From: Arenibacter arenosicollis
GTDB lineage: Bacteria; Bacteroidota; Bacteroidia; Flavobacteriales; Flavobacteriaceae
Reading direction: 5' to 3'
Assembly (NCBI RefSeq): GCF_014397245.1
Contig: NZ_JACLHY010000004.1
Coordinates: 62,001 to 126,000, forward strand
Length of the DNA: 64,000 nt
The notes beneath the pieces were generated by a model. That model made no database searches, was not told the origin of the DNA, and was given only the letters and a program-made list of their open reading frames with translations. This document shows, in pieces, positions 36,786 through 46,268 of the stretch; positions within the stretch are counted from its first letter, which is position 1, and each line of letters opens with the position of its first letter. Position numbers and translations under genes: made by a program.

Positions 36786-39200
36786 TTACTTATTAATCTC
36801 TACTTTTTCTATTACTACTTTTCTATCATTATTATCTGATTTTACTGTAGTATTCTCAAAAGCTTCCAATTGGGCCTTTACTTCTTCGGCTGTTCCTTTA
36901 AAAGTTTTCTCTTCTTTTGTTGTCTCACCATTTACAGTTGTAGAATAGGTAATAACGGCTTGTGCCAATTCAGGAGTTTTTACAGTCATTTCAATCTGCA
37001 CTTCCTGCTCTGCCATACCTGTCTCAGCGTGACCTCCCAATATTGGGGCAATTACCAATCCAATTAAACAGGTAAGTTTAATAAGAATGTTCATTGAAGG
37101 ACCAGAAGTATCCTTAAATGGATCACCAACCGTATCTCCAGTTACCGCCGCTTTATGGGCATCCGAGCCCTTATAGGTCATTTCTCCATTAATTTCTACA
37201 CCTGCCTCAAAAGATTTCTTAGCGTTATCCCATGCACCACCAGCGTTATTTTGAAAAATAGCCCAAAGAACACCTGATACCGTAACCCCAGCCATATAAC
37301 CGCCAAGCATTTCGGCAATCAATTGATTGTCACTACCATAAACCAATTTCCCCAAAAGTACAATCGCAATAGGGAAGCCAATGGTCAGAATTCCTGGCAA
37401 CATCATTTCACGTAAGGCTGCTTTGGTTGAAATATCAACACACTTTGCATAATCTGGTTTCCCAGTGCCTTCCATAATTCCCGGAATTTCCTTGAATTGT
37501 CTACGCACTTCGTACACCATATCCATAGCCGCTTTACCAACCGAATTCATGGCCAAGGCGGAGAAAACCACCGGAATCATACCACCTACGAACAACATGG
37601 CCAAAACTGGCGCTTTAAAAATGTTAATTCCGTCGATACCTGTAAAGGTTACATAAGCTGCAAATAACGCCAAAGAAGTCAAAGCTGCGGAGGCAATGGC
37701 AAATCCTTTTCCTGTAGCCGCCGTGGTATTCCCAACGGAATCCAATATATCTGTACGCTCCCTTACAATAGGATCTTGCTCACTCATTTCTGCAATACCA
37801 CCGGCATTATCAGAAATAGGTCCAAAAGCATCAATAGCCAATTGCATGGCTGTAGTAGCCATCATCGCAGAAGCGGCCAATGCCACCCCATAAAAACCTG
37901 CCAAGGCATAGGAAGACCAAATTGCAGCTGCGAAAATTAGAACAGTAGGGAATGTAGAAATCATCCCAGTAGCCAAACCGGCAATAACATTGGTTCCGGC
38001 ACCAGTACTTGATTTTTGCACAATGGCCATAACCGGCTTTGTACCCAAACCTGTATAATATTCAGTAACCGAGGAAATAACCCCACCTACAACCAAACCA
38101 ATAACGGTTGCATAAAACACCCTTATGGAAGATATATCTTTTAAACCTTCACCAAAAAACTCCATTTGCATGGTTTCTGGCAACATGTATTTTACCAATA
38201 CAAAGCAGGCAATCAATGTTAAACCAATAGAAACCCAGTTTCCTATATTCAAAGCACCCTGCACTTCTTTTTCCTTGGCTTCGTTGTTTTTTATTTTAAC
38301 CAACATAGTACCTATAATGGAAAAAATTATTCCAAAGCCAGCAATGGCCATAGGCAATAAAATTGGTCCAATACCACCAAAGGCATCTTGAATGGCACCA
38401 CCCATATCCTTAATAACATAATTCCCAAGTACCATAGCCGCCAAAACGGTAGCTACGTACGAACCAAATAAATCCGCACCCATACCTGCAACATCCCCAA
38501 CATTGTCCCCAACGTTATCTGCAATAGTAGCCGGGTTACGTGGGTCATCCTCTGGAATACCTGCCTCAACCTTACCAACCAAATCCGCACCTACATCTGC
38601 CGCCTTGGTATAGATACCTCCACCAACTCTTGCGAACAAGGCAATAGATTCAGCACCAAGGGAAAAACCGGCCAATGTTTCAAGTACAATTGTCATGTCC
38701 TCTGTAGATGTCCAAGTACCGTTCATAAAAAATTGAAACAATAATATAAAGGCGGCAGTTAAACCCAAAACGGCCAAACCAGCAACCCCAAGTCCCATGA
38801 CAGTTCCACCACCAAAAGACACTTTTAATGCTTGTGGCAAACTGGTACGGGCAGCCTGTGTTGTTCTAACATTTGTTTTTGTAGCTATTTTCATTCCCAT
38901 ATTCCCTGCCAATGCAGAAAAGAATGCACCAAAAACAAAAGCTACTACAATAAGAATATGCGTAGTAGGTACTATAAAGGAAATTGCAGCCAATGCAACA
39001 CTGGCCCCTATAACGAAGATGGTCAATAATTTATATTCTGCTTTAAGAAAAGCCAAGGCCCCTTCATAGATATAATCTGAAATTTCTTTCATTTTTCCAT
39101 CCCCGGCATTTTGTTTTAATACCCAAGACCTTTTTACCGCCATAAAAGCAAGACCTACCAATGCCATAATTATTGGCAAGTAAATAATTATTGATTCCAT
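36786..39200 (-). CDS. hppA: Membrane-bound ion-pumping pyrophosphatase
   Basis: 804 residues with many membrane segments. The substrate site motifs are [33 protein letters not shown] and [15 protein letters not shown]. In [11 protein letters not shown] the Ala at the key position fits the K+-dependent class, so either Na+ or H+ could be the pumped ion. After the last conserved helix there is a polar extension of about 80 residues ([13 protein letters not shown]...) not needed for the family. A soluble pyrophosphatase gene lies next to it. Confidence 0.95.
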   Translation of the reverse strand: MESIIIYLPIIMALVGLAFMAVKRSWVLKQNAGDGKMKEISDYIYEGALAFLKAEYKLLTIFVIGASVALAAISFIVPTTHILIVVAFVFGAFFSALAGNMGMKIATKTNVRTTQAARTSLPQALKVSFGGGTVMGLGVAGLAVLGLTAAFILLFQFFMNGTWTSTEDMTIVLETLAGFSLGAESIALFARVGGGIYTKAADVGADLVGKVEAGIPEDDPRNPATIADNVGDNVGDVAGMGADLFGSYVATVLAAMVLGNYVIKDMGGAIQDAFGGIGPILLPMAIAGFGIIFSIIGTMLVKIKNNEAKEKEVQGALNIGNWVSIGLTLIACFVLVKYMLPETMQMEFFGEGLKDISSIRVFYATVIGLVVGGVISSVTEYYTGLGTKPVMAIVQKSSTGAGTNVIAGLATGMISTFPTVLIFAAAIWSSYALAGFYGVALAASAMMATTAMQLAIDAFGPISDNAGGIAEMSEQDPIVRERTDILDSVGNTTAATGKGFAIASAALTSLALFAAYVTFTGIDGINIFKAPVLAMLFVGGMIPVVFSALAMNSVGKAAMDMVYEVRRQFKEIPGIMEGTGKPDYAKCVDISTKAALREMMLPGILTIGFPIAIVLLGKLVYGSDNQLIAEMLGGYMAGVTVSGVLWAIFQNNAGGAWDNAKKSFEAGVEINGEMTYKGSDAHKAAVTGDTVGDPFKDTSGPSMNILIKLTCLIGLVIAPILGGHAETGMAEQEVQIEMTVKTPELAQAVITYSTTVNGETTKEEKTFKGTAEEVKAQLEAFENTTVKSDNNDRKVVIEKVEINK

Positions 39201-39227
39201 TTGTTTGATTATTTGTTTGATTATTTG
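39200..39227. repeat. Direct repeat in the hppA leader
   Basis: TTTGTTTGATTA occurs twice in a row (39200-39211, 39212-39223) plus TTTG. It touches the hppA start codon. Confidence 0.7.
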
Positions 39228-39232
39228 AGGGG

Positions 39233-39240
39233 CAAAAGTA
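39233..39240 (-). promoter_or_regulatory. -7 promoter element for hppA
   Basis: TACTTTTG on the minus strand matches TAnnTTTG, 33 bases before the hppA ATG. No clear -33 TTG at the normal distance. Confidence 0.5.
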
Positions 39241-39258
39241 GTAAAATATGGGAGAATA

Positions 39259-39293
39259 AAAAAAGCAATATTACTTCCATAATATTGCTTTTT
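39259..39293. terminator. Intrinsic terminator after soluble pyrophosphatase
   Basis: AAAAAGCAATATTA pairs with TAATATTGCTTTTT; a six-base loop and a T-tract on both strands make it a good bidirectional terminator. Confidence 0.85.
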
Positions 39294-39314
39294 AACTTTT
39301 TAAAAAATTAAGGA

Positions 39315-39845
39315 TTAATACTTTATACTCACATCCTGTTTTGGCACATCGCTATCCTTAAACCTTTGGATACATTTAGCGACAATTTCCTTCGCTTCTT
39401 TTTGCTCTCCCCATCCACCAACATCAACTTTTTTCTTCTCCAAATCCTTATAAACCTTAAAGAAATGTTCTATTTCCTTTATTAAATGCGGATTTAATTC
39501 ATTTAAATCATTGATCTTGTTCCAGACTGGATCTGATACGGGCACGCATATCACCTTTTCATCCGGACCTTTTTCATCGGTCATATGAAAGACACCAATT
39601 GGCTTAACTTCCATGACACACCCAGGAAATGTTGCTTCCGTCACCAAAACAAGCACATCCAATGGATCCCCATCCAGGGCGAGAGTTTCCGGAACAAAGC
39701 CATAGTCTGCGGGATACATCATGGACGAAAAAATCATCCTATCGTATCTTATCTTCTTTAAGGCAAAATCGTATTCATACTTATTTCTACTCCCTTTTGG
39801 TATTTCGATCAATACATCGAACGACGTAAATTCTTCACTGCTCAT
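39315..39845 (-). CDS. ppa: Inorganic pyrophosphatase (soluble, family I)
   Basis: 176 residues, the usual length. The motifs DGDPLDVLVL and the Lys/Asp metal-binding positions (EIPKGSRNKYEYD, PADYGFVPET) are kept. It hydrolyses cytosolic PPi to phosphate. It is next to the ion-pumping pyrophosphatase but is cut off from it by a terminator and has its own start region. Confidence 0.97.
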   Translation of the reverse strand: MSSEEFTSFDVLIEIPKGSRNKYEYDFALKKIRYDRMIFSSMMYPADYGFVPETLALDGDPLDVLVLVTEATFPGCVMEVKPIGVFHMTDEKGPDEKVICVPVSDPVWNKINDLNELNPHLIKEIEHFFKVYKDLEKKKVDVGGWGEQKEAKEIVAKCIQRFKDSDVPKQDVSIKY

Positions 39846-39914
39846 ATGGTTATCTTTAATCTTATAATTTTCTAAAATAACAAATTAATGTCAGGTAACG
39901 GTCAACTAAGTACA

Positions 39915-42410
39915 TTAGAAATGAAATCCGAAGGACCCGGTTACCCCAAAAGGCCTTGCTCCAGGGTTATCCAAATAATTCCCCCTAAAGTTAAAATCTA
40001 TCCTTAGAAACTTGAATATGTTGCCGACCCCAACGGAATACTCCCAATAAATCTTATCATTTGGAGCTAACAACGGAATATTTGCCGGGGCACTCAAGGC
40101 TTTATTTCCGTCCGAAAGTTCACCCCAAACGCCCCTTAATCCAACTATCTCCCTTAAATTCCAATTTCTCATAAAGGGAATCCTGGAGAGAAACCTACCG
40201 TTAAAATTGTGTTCCAAATGGGCCGATACATAGGTATCGGTTACAAATTCGTAAAAATCAAGATTTGAAAAGGTATTATATACAGAGAAAAAGGTCTGGT
40301 TTCCAGGGATGGCATTAAGCAATCCCAATGGCACCTCTCCATAAGTCTTACCAATCTCCACCGTACTTAGCAACCTTCCAAGACCTCCAACCTGCCATGG
40401 CTGGGTGTAGCTAAATTGCACCTTTTTAAAATCGAAATCACTATCCATGAAGTTTTTAATTCCATTGGTATAGGACAAAAACAAGGTACTGTAGTTATCG
40501 TTCACATCCCTTCTTTCCACCCCATTGCCTATTGTCCTCTTTCCCGGAGTGTATATCAGAACAGTAGAAAGATCAAATTGATTTATTTCAGAGGAAATAC
40601 CTGTGGGCGATGAAGGATCTATATAATCCAGATTAAAGGCATTTGGCAAGGCAGAACTAAGTGTCCTGTACGATCCTCCTACCCCAATCCTTAAATTAGT
40701 GACAGGTTCCAGCTCCAAGTTAAAAGTACTTAAATCTATGCTGGTAAGTCTATCATTGGAACCCACAGTTAACACGGATGAAGAGGCAATACTTCTGCCC
40801 AACACATCATTAGTAGCCGTTAAACTTATCCCCAGTTGCTCTATATCCCTTCGTTTGCCACCGGATATAATGAACCTGGATTTCTTATCCACCAACCATT
40901 TTCCGGAAATTCCATACTTAAATTTATCGTCCCCAAAACCATAGGCAACGTACCCTTGTAGCCGCCAAGGGTCATTTTGTCCAAAATAGGTTCTTGCCCC
41001 TGCCCTAAGACGTACTCCTTCAGCTTCATTGTAACCAAAAACACTATATACATCCCCTAGATCTAAATTCCATTTATCAATTTCTACATAACCAGAGCCC
41101 AGTATGCTCACTATATTATAATAGCTTTTAAATTTGGGAACCGTTTTTAAGGTATCCAACAATTTGTAGATTCCCTTTTCATCAGCATTTAAGGACTCCA
41201 ACCTATTGGTTGCCCAGAAGTCATCTTCCTTATTTAGGACCAGAGGGTCAAAAGGATCTGTCTTGGCCCTGTAAAACTCATTGGGTTTTGGCTGATCAAA
41301 TTTATAGTCCCCATAGACCGTAGTCCTCTTACCATATACCCCTCTTGAATTTTCTTTTTTATTAAAACTAAAATCCGATAACATATAATCCCGGGTCAAA
41401 AGAAAAACGGAATCGTTGACCACATCAAACTCTTGTTCAATATAAATCTCCTTTACCCAGTTAATATTGGCACTTTTGGTCACGGCCAAATTTATATTCT
41501 TCACCGCATAGGTAGTATCATTTACCCAAAAGTTCCCTTTAAATGTTAATTCATTCTTTCTTCGCGGATAGTAGATAATATTATAACACCATTTATTATC
41601 TATATAGGCACTATCGGCCAAGACATAATTATAGGTATCCACCCCTGTTTTGGACAAGGGACTGGTAAAACTCTTATCGAAAAATTTTAAATAATTATTA
41701 TAAATGTCATAATCGGAATACAAATCCGCTATAAATGCAATTATTGCCTGATTATTGTTAAAGCCAGAATTCTTGCTTCCAAGCACATCTTCTTTGACAG
41801 CACCCGTTTCATTATTGCCATATACCTTCGCAAAGGTTTCATTCAAAAAAATAGGTAAATAGGTCTTCCCGGTTATCCTTGAAGTATCCAAATCATTAAA
41901 AACAAATTCCAATCCCCTAAAAACCTTACTTTTCATTAAGGCACTATCTATAGTATTCAGGTCAAACTCAATTTTTTCGTATTTATCATACTGAAATTGC
42001 CTGAACATATGAACCCCGTTTTTACGCTTTTTGGCCCATATTTTTTTAAGGATATCTATGGCTGGATTATTTTTCTTATCAGTTTTCCCCACATAGACCA
42101 CCACTTCGTCCAACTGTTCACTGGACTCCACCAAAACAATATTCATATTATAAGTGACTTTGGAGGTAAGTGTAATTTCTTTGGTCTCATAACCAATAAA
42201 AGACACCAATAAGGTAGTGTAAATATTATCTGATTCCATATAGAATCTACCATTGTCATTGGTAATAGTTCCTTCTGAAGAATCTTTGAACAAAACGTTG
42301 GCAAAGGAAACAGGCTCACCAGCCTCATCCAACACTATACCACCAACCTTGGTCTGTGACAGGGAGAGTTGAGCTATAAACAAAAAAAAGATTAAGAAGA
42401 TTCTTGTCAT
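39915..42410 (-). CDS. DUF5686 family protein with a carboxypeptidase-regulatory-like domain
   Basis: 831 residues. A signal peptide ends at SLSQT and is followed by the CarboxypepD-regulatory-like domain (VGGIVLDEAGEPVSFANVLFKDS...EGTITNDNGRFYM). The remaining part is a long beta-rich barrel of the DUF5686 type, ending in FGVTGSFGFHF. It resembles surface or outer-membrane proteins of Bacteroidota with unknown function. It is in the same direction as ppa but with short AT-rich spacing. Confidence 0.85.
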   Translation of the reverse strand: MTRIFLIFFLFIAQLSLSQTKVGGIVLDEAGEPVSFANVLFKDSSEGTITNDNGRFYMESDNIYTTLLVSFIGYETKEITLTSKVTYNMNIVLVESSEQLDEVVVYVGKTDKKNNPAIDILKKIWAKKRKNGVHMFRQFQYDKYEKIEFDLNTIDSALMKSKVFRGLEFVFNDLDTSRITGKTYLPIFLNETFAKVYGNNETGAVKEDVLGSKNSGFNNNQAIIAFIADLYSDYDIYNNYLKFFDKSFTSPLSKTGVDTYNYVLADSAYIDNKWCYNIIYYPRRKNELTFKGNFWVNDTTYAVKNINLAVTKSANINWVKEIYIEQEFDVVNDSVFLLTRDYMLSDFSFNKKENSRGVYGKRTTVYGDYKFDQPKPNEFYRAKTDPFDPLVLNKEDDFWATNRLESLNADEKGIYKLLDTLKTVPKFKSYYNIVSILGSGYVEIDKWNLDLGDVYSVFGYNEAEGVRLRAGARTYFGQNDPWRLQGYVAYGFGDDKFKYGISGKWLVDKKSRFIISGGKRRDIEQLGISLTATNDVLGRSIASSSVLTVGSNDRLTSIDLSTFNLELEPVTNLRIGVGGSYRTLSSALPNAFNLDYIDPSSPTGISSEINQFDLSTVLIYTPGKRTIGNGVERRDVNDNYSTLFLSYTNGIKNFMDSDFDFKKVQFSYTQPWQVGGLGRLLSTVEIGKTYGEVPLGLLNAIPGNQTFFSVYNTFSNLDFYEFVTDTYVSAHLEHNFNGRFLSRIPFMRNWNLREIVGLRGVWGELSDGNKALSAPANIPLLAPNDKIYWEYSVGVGNIFKFLRIDFNFRGNYLDNPGARPFGVTGSFGFHF

Positions 42411-42528
42411 TTTCTAATGTAAAAGGACTTATGAAAAAATTGCACCATTCCTTTAAAGTATGGAATCAAACCTATAGACGTATCCTAAAGGTTATTCTTA
42501 CCCATATAAATCAATTTATAATATAAAA

Positions 42529-42555
42529 GCTTCGTCAACCCTAAGTCAACGAAGC
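42529..42555 (-). terminator. Intrinsic terminator after pdhB
   Basis: GCTTCGTTGAC pairs with GTTGACGAAGC (two G-U pairs) with a five-base loop, followed on the minus strand by TTTTATATT. Confidence 0.8.
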
Positions 42556-42580
42556 CAATACAATCTTTTTATGATATAAA

Positions 42581-43561
42581 TTATAATTTGTACAATACTT
42601 TCTTAACCGCCTTCACAACATCTTCATAGTTAGGCAACCATTCCGCCAAAAGTACCGGGGAATAAGGTGCTGGAGTATCAGCAGTGTTAATTTTTACAAT
42701 TGGCGCATCCAAATAATCAAATGCATTGGCCTGCACATGGTAAGTTATCTCAGTGGCTACATTGCCAAATGGCCAAGCTTCCTCCAAAATAACCAATCTA
42801 TTGGTCTTCTTTACAGATTTTAAAACAGCCTCATAGTCCAATGGCTTTACTGTCCGCAAATCAATAACCTCTACACTTATGTTTTCTTTAGCCAATTCTT
42901 CGGCAGCTTTATCCGCTTCCTTAATAATTTTACCAAAGGATACAATGGTAACATCAGTACCTTCCCTTCTAATATCGGCTACACCCAATGGAATAGTAAA
43001 CTCCCCCTCTGGAACTTCACCCTTATCGCCATACATTTGTTCCGATTCCATAAATATTACCGGATCATTGTCGCGAATAGCGGATTTCAACAATCCTTTG
43101 GCATCTTTTGGATTTGAAGGAACCACCACTTTTAACCCGGGACAGTTGGCATACCAACTTTCAAAAGCCTGTGAATGTGTTGCCGCCAATTGACCAGCAG
43201 AAGCAGTTGGACCACGAAAAACAATGGGACAATTAAACTGCCCACCTGACATTTGTCTGATCTTAGCCGCGTTATTTATGATTTGATCTATCCCGACCAA
43301 AGCAAAATTAAAGGTCATAAACTCTATAATTGGCCTATTGCCAATCATAGCAGAACCCACACCAATACCGGAAAAACCAAGCTCGGATATTGGGGTATCT
43401 ATTACCCTTTCCGGACCAAATTCATCTAACATTCCCTTAGAAGCCTTATAAGCTCCGTTATATTCAGCAACCTCCTCACCCATTAAATAAATGGTCTCGT
43501 CCCTTCTCATCTCCTCGGACATTGCTTCTTGTATAGCCTCCCTAAACTGTATTGTTTTCAT
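42581..43561 (-). CDS. pdhB: Pyruvate dehydrogenase E1 component, beta subunit
   Basis: 326 residues. MKTIQFREAIQEAMSEEMRRDETIYLMGEEVAEYNGAYK is the usual start; GPTASAGQLAATHSQAFESWYANCPGLKVVVPS is typical of the PDH E1 beta family. With an alpha subunit and E2/E3 it converts pyruvate to acetyl-CoA. The alpha gene is not in this window. It is transcribed away from etfBA with a palindrome between the two. Confidence 0.93.
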   Translation of the reverse strand: MKTIQFREAIQEAMSEEMRRDETIYLMGEEVAEYNGAYKASKGMLDEFGPERVIDTPISELGFSGIGVGSAMIGNRPIIEFMTFNFALVGIDQIINNAAKIRQMSGGQFNCPIVFRGPTASAGQLAATHSQAFESWYANCPGLKVVVPSNPKDAKGLLKSAIRDNDPVIFMESEQMYGDKGEVPEGEFTIPLGVADIRREGTDVTIVSFGKIIKEADKAAEELAKENISVEVIDLRTVKPLDYEAVLKSVKKTNRLVILEEAWPFGNVATEITYHVQANAFDYLDAPIVKINTADTPAPYSPVLLAEWLPNYEDVVKAVKKVLYKL

Positions 43562-43603
43562 CTGTAAAATGGAATCTTTATGTTAAAATGCTAAAAGCGC
43601 AAG

Positions 43604-43611
43604 CAAAAGTA
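43604..43611 (-). promoter_or_regulatory. -7 promoter element for pdhB
   Basis: TACTTTTG on the minus strand matches TAnnTTTG, 43 bases before the pdhB ATG. Confidence 0.5.
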
Positions 43612-43664
43612 GGAAATAATATATCAAAACTAAGTGGTTAATTATTAAAAATACATCAAAAATA

Positions 43665-43682
43665 TACTATGCATGCATAGTA
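43665..43682. promoter_or_regulatory. Perfect 18-bp palindrome between pdhB and etfBA
   Basis: TACTATGCATGCATAGTA is its own reverse complement. It lies in the gap between the two divergent genes, about 18 bases upstream of a weak -7-like TATATTAG (43701-43708) of etfB and 53 bases from the pdhB -7. The position and symmetry fit a repressor operator for one or both genes. Confidence 0.65.
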
Positions 43683-43747
43683 ATTTAAAAAATTATTGAG
43701 TATATTAGCCACCATTTCTTATTTAATGGTCAACAAAAAAATAACAT

Positions 43748-44494
43748 ATGAAAATTTTAGTATGCCTAAGTAATGTCCCGGACACTACTTCCAAAATAAA
43801 CTTCACTGACGGAGACACAAAATTTGACACCAATGGGGTTCAATTCGTAATTAATCCGAACGATGAATTTGGTCTTACCCGCGCCATGTGGTTCAAGGAA
43901 AAACAGGGTGCTACAGTACATGTGGCAACTGTTGGCGAGGCCAGTACGGAACCAACCATTAGAAAAGCCCTAGCTATTGGTGCCGACGAAGCCATACGTG
44001 TAAATGCCATTCCCACTGACGGATATTTTGTAGCCGAGCAGTTGGCGGAAATTGTAAAAAATGGAGAATACGACCTTGTGATTGCCGGGCGGGAATCTAT
44101 TGATTATAATGGCGGGATGGTCCCAGGAATTTTGGCTTCTTTATCGGGAATGAATTTTGTAAACACCTGTATAAGTTTGGAAATCGAGGGCAACAATGCA
44201 ACGGCCGTACGGGAGATCGACGGTGGAAAAGAAAAAATATCCACAACAATGCCTTTGGTAATAGGTGGACAAAAAGGTCTGGTTGCCGAAAGTGATCTAA
44301 GAATTCCGAACATGAGAGGAATTATGATGGCACGCCAAAAGAAATTAAATGTCGTTGAGCCTATTTCAGCCAGCAAAGCAACGGACGACGTAAAATTTGA
44401 AAAACCCGCGCCTAAGGGTCAGGTTAAATTAGTGGATGCCGATAATATTGACGAATTGATCAATTTATTGCACAATGAAGCTAAGGTAATTTAA
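43748..44494 (+). CDS. etfB: Electron transfer flavoprotein, beta subunit
   Basis: 248 residues. MKILVCLSNVPDTTSKINF and LVIAGRESIDYNGGMVPGILA match EtfB of the group I type used in fatty acid and amino acid oxidation. It forms a heterodimer with EtfA, 63 bases downstream. The start is ATG; the leader carries the palindrome at 43665. Confidence 0.95.
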   Translation: MKILVCLSNVPDTTSKINFTDGDTKFDTNGVQFVINPNDEFGLTRAMWFKEKQGATVHVATVGEASTEPTIRKALAIGADEAIRVNAIPTDGYFVAEQLAEIVKNGEYDLVIAGRESIDYNGGMVPGILASLSGMNFVNTCISLEIEGNNATAVREIDGGKEKISTTMPLVIGGQKGLVAESDLRIPNMRGIMMARQKKLNVVEPISASKATDDVKFEKPAPKGQVKLVDADNIDELINLLHNEAKVI

Positions 44495-44557
44495 TATTGA
44501 ATTCCTTTTAACAGCACATCTTTTGCCATTTGGCACTCAAATAAAACATTAAAATAT

Positions 44558-45526
44558 ATGTCAGTTTTAGTATATACAGAATCCGAAAACGGAAAATTTA
44601 AAAAGAACGCCCATGAGGTTGCCTCCTATGCTTATGAGGTTGCCAAGCAAATGGGAACCACGGCTACGGCCATATCCATTAACGCCAATGAGTCGGAAAG
44701 CCTAGGGGATTATGGAGTTGCCAAGGTCTTGAACGTCTCCAATGACCGTTTAAAAACATTTAACGCCAAAGCTTTTGCCAACGTCGTAGGACAGGCTGCA
44801 CAAAAAGAAAACGCCAAGGTGATCATTCTTAGTTCCAGTGCGGACACTAAATTTTTAGCACCAATTTTAACCGCCCAATTAAAGGCAGGTTATGTTCCCA
44901 ATGTTGTTTCAGCCCCGGAAAGCACCAGTCCATTCCAGGTTAAAAGAACTGTTTTTAGCAACAAGGGTTTCGCTTTTACGGAGATTACTTCCGAAATTAA
45001 AATTATTGGCGTTTCCAATAATGCTTTTGGAAGTTCAGAAAATAAGACAACCGCCACCGTTGAGAACTTTGAACCTAGCCTAGGGGAGGATTTATTTACC
45101 ACCAAATCTATAGAAATAGACAAGGTAGTTGGCAAGGCCACTATTGCCGATGCCGACATTGTGGTTTCTGGAGGTCGTGGACTAAAAGGTCCGGAAAATT
45201 GGGGAATGATCGAAGAATTGGCCGAAGTATTGGGAGCGGCGACCGCATGTTCCAAACCCGTATCCGATCTCGGATGGAGACCTCATGGAGAGCATGTTGG
45301 TCAAACCGGAAAACCTGTAGCCAGCAATTTATACATTGCCATTGGTATTTCTGGAGCAATTCAGCATTTGGCAGGTGTCAGCTCTTCCAAAGTAAAAGTA
45401 GTCATTAATACAGACCCAGAAGCCCCATTTTTTAAAGCCGCCGACTATGGTATTGTAGGTGATGCTTTTGAAGTTGTTCCTAAGCTAATAGAAAAATTAA
45501 AGGAATTTAAGGCACAAAACGCTTAA
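44558..45526 (+). CDS. etfA: Electron transfer flavoprotein, alpha subunit
   Basis: 322 residues. The FAD-binding C-terminal domain is plain: VVSGGRGLKGPENWGMIEELAEVLGAA, VGQTGKPVASNLYIAIGISGAIQH and INTDPEAPFFKAADYGIVGDAFEVVP. The N-terminal domain has the usual layout. It passes electrons from acyl-CoA dehydrogenases to ETF-quinone oxidoreductase. A terminator follows. Confidence 0.95.
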   Translation: MSVLVYTESENGKFKKNAHEVASYAYEVAKQMGTTATAISINANESESLGDYGVAKVLNVSNDRLKTFNAKAFANVVGQAAQKENAKVIILSSSADTKFLAPILTAQLKAGYVPNVVSAPESTSPFQVKRTVFSNKGFAFTEITSEIKIIGVSNNAFGSSENKTTATVENFEPSLGEDLFTTKSIEIDKVVGKATIADADIVVSGGRGLKGPENWGMIEELAEVLGAATACSKPVSDLGWRPHGEHVGQTGKPVASNLYIAIGISGAIQHLAGVSSSKVKVVINTDPEAPFFKAADYGIVGDAFEVVPKLIEKLKEFKAQNA

Positions 45527-45548
45527 TTTTTGTTAAATTGTGCCCCTT

Positions 45549-45602
45549 AAAGGGCTGCTCAAATTTACTTGGTCCGTCCAGTATTTTGAACAGCCTTTTT
45601 TT
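45549..45602. terminator. Terminator after etfBA
   Basis: AAAGGGCTGCTCAAA pairs with TTTGAACAGCCTTTT (one internal mismatch) over a loop of about 20 bases, followed by a T-tract on the plus strand. Confidence 0.75.
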
Positions 45603-45617
45603 AGTTGATAAATTTCT

Positions 45618-46247
45618 ATGAGCTTAGTTAGATTAAAAATAAAAGGGATATCATATAGCCAAACGCAAAATGGTGCATATGCCCTTATATTGAATGAAGT
45701 TGATGGCGACCGTAAACTACCTATCGTCATTGGTGCCTTTGAGGCCCAATCCATAGCCATTGCTCTGGAGAAGGAAATTAAGCCGCCAAGACCGCTGACA
45801 CATGATCTTTTCAAAAATTTTGCCGATCGATTTGATGTTGTCATTAAACAAGTCATCATCCATAAATTGGTCGACGGGGTCTTCTATTCCAGTATTATTT
45901 GCGAACGTGATAAAATAGAAGAAATCATAGATGCCAGGACCAGTGATGCCATAGCCTTGGCATTAAGGTTCAATGCTCCTATTTTTACCTATAAGACCAT
46001 TTTGGACAAAGCCGGTATATTCCTAAAATTTTCTTCAAAGGAAAAGGATAAAGAAGATTCTGACGACAGCATTATAGTCGATGAAATTCTTCAAGAAGGG
46101 GAAACCGTTGAAATAAATCCAGGGGCTTCAGAAGGGTACAAAGAACTTAGTATAGAGGAGTTGTACGCAGAGCTGGACAAGGCCGTTGCCAGTGAAGATT
46201 ACGAAAAAGCCGCAAAACTCAGAGACGAAATCTCCAAACGCAAATAA
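45618..46247 (+). CDS. Bifunctional nuclease family protein (DUF151) with a UVR motif
   Basis: 209 residues. The N-terminal 150 residues are the DUF151/BFN domain (LPIVIGAFEAQSIAIALEKE, ARTSDAIALALRFNAPIF). Some plant and archaeal members have DNase and RNase activity. The C-terminus (LYAELDKAVASEDYEKAAKLRDEISKRK) is a UvrB/UvrC-like coiled motif. It starts 16 bases after the etf terminator and is followed 21 bases later by the nucleoside transporter. Confidence 0.9.
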   Translation: MSLVRLKIKGISYSQTQNGAYALILNEVDGDRKLPIVIGAFEAQSIAIALEKEIKPPRPLTHDLFKNFADRFDVVIKQVIIHKLVDGVFYSSIICERDKIEEIIDARTSDAIALALRFNAPIFTYKTILDKAGIFLKFSSKEKDKEDSDDSIIVDEILQEGETVEINPGASEGYKELSIEELYAELDKAVASEDYEKAAKLRDEISKRK

Positions 46248-46268
46248 ATTACCTGTAATAATTATTGG

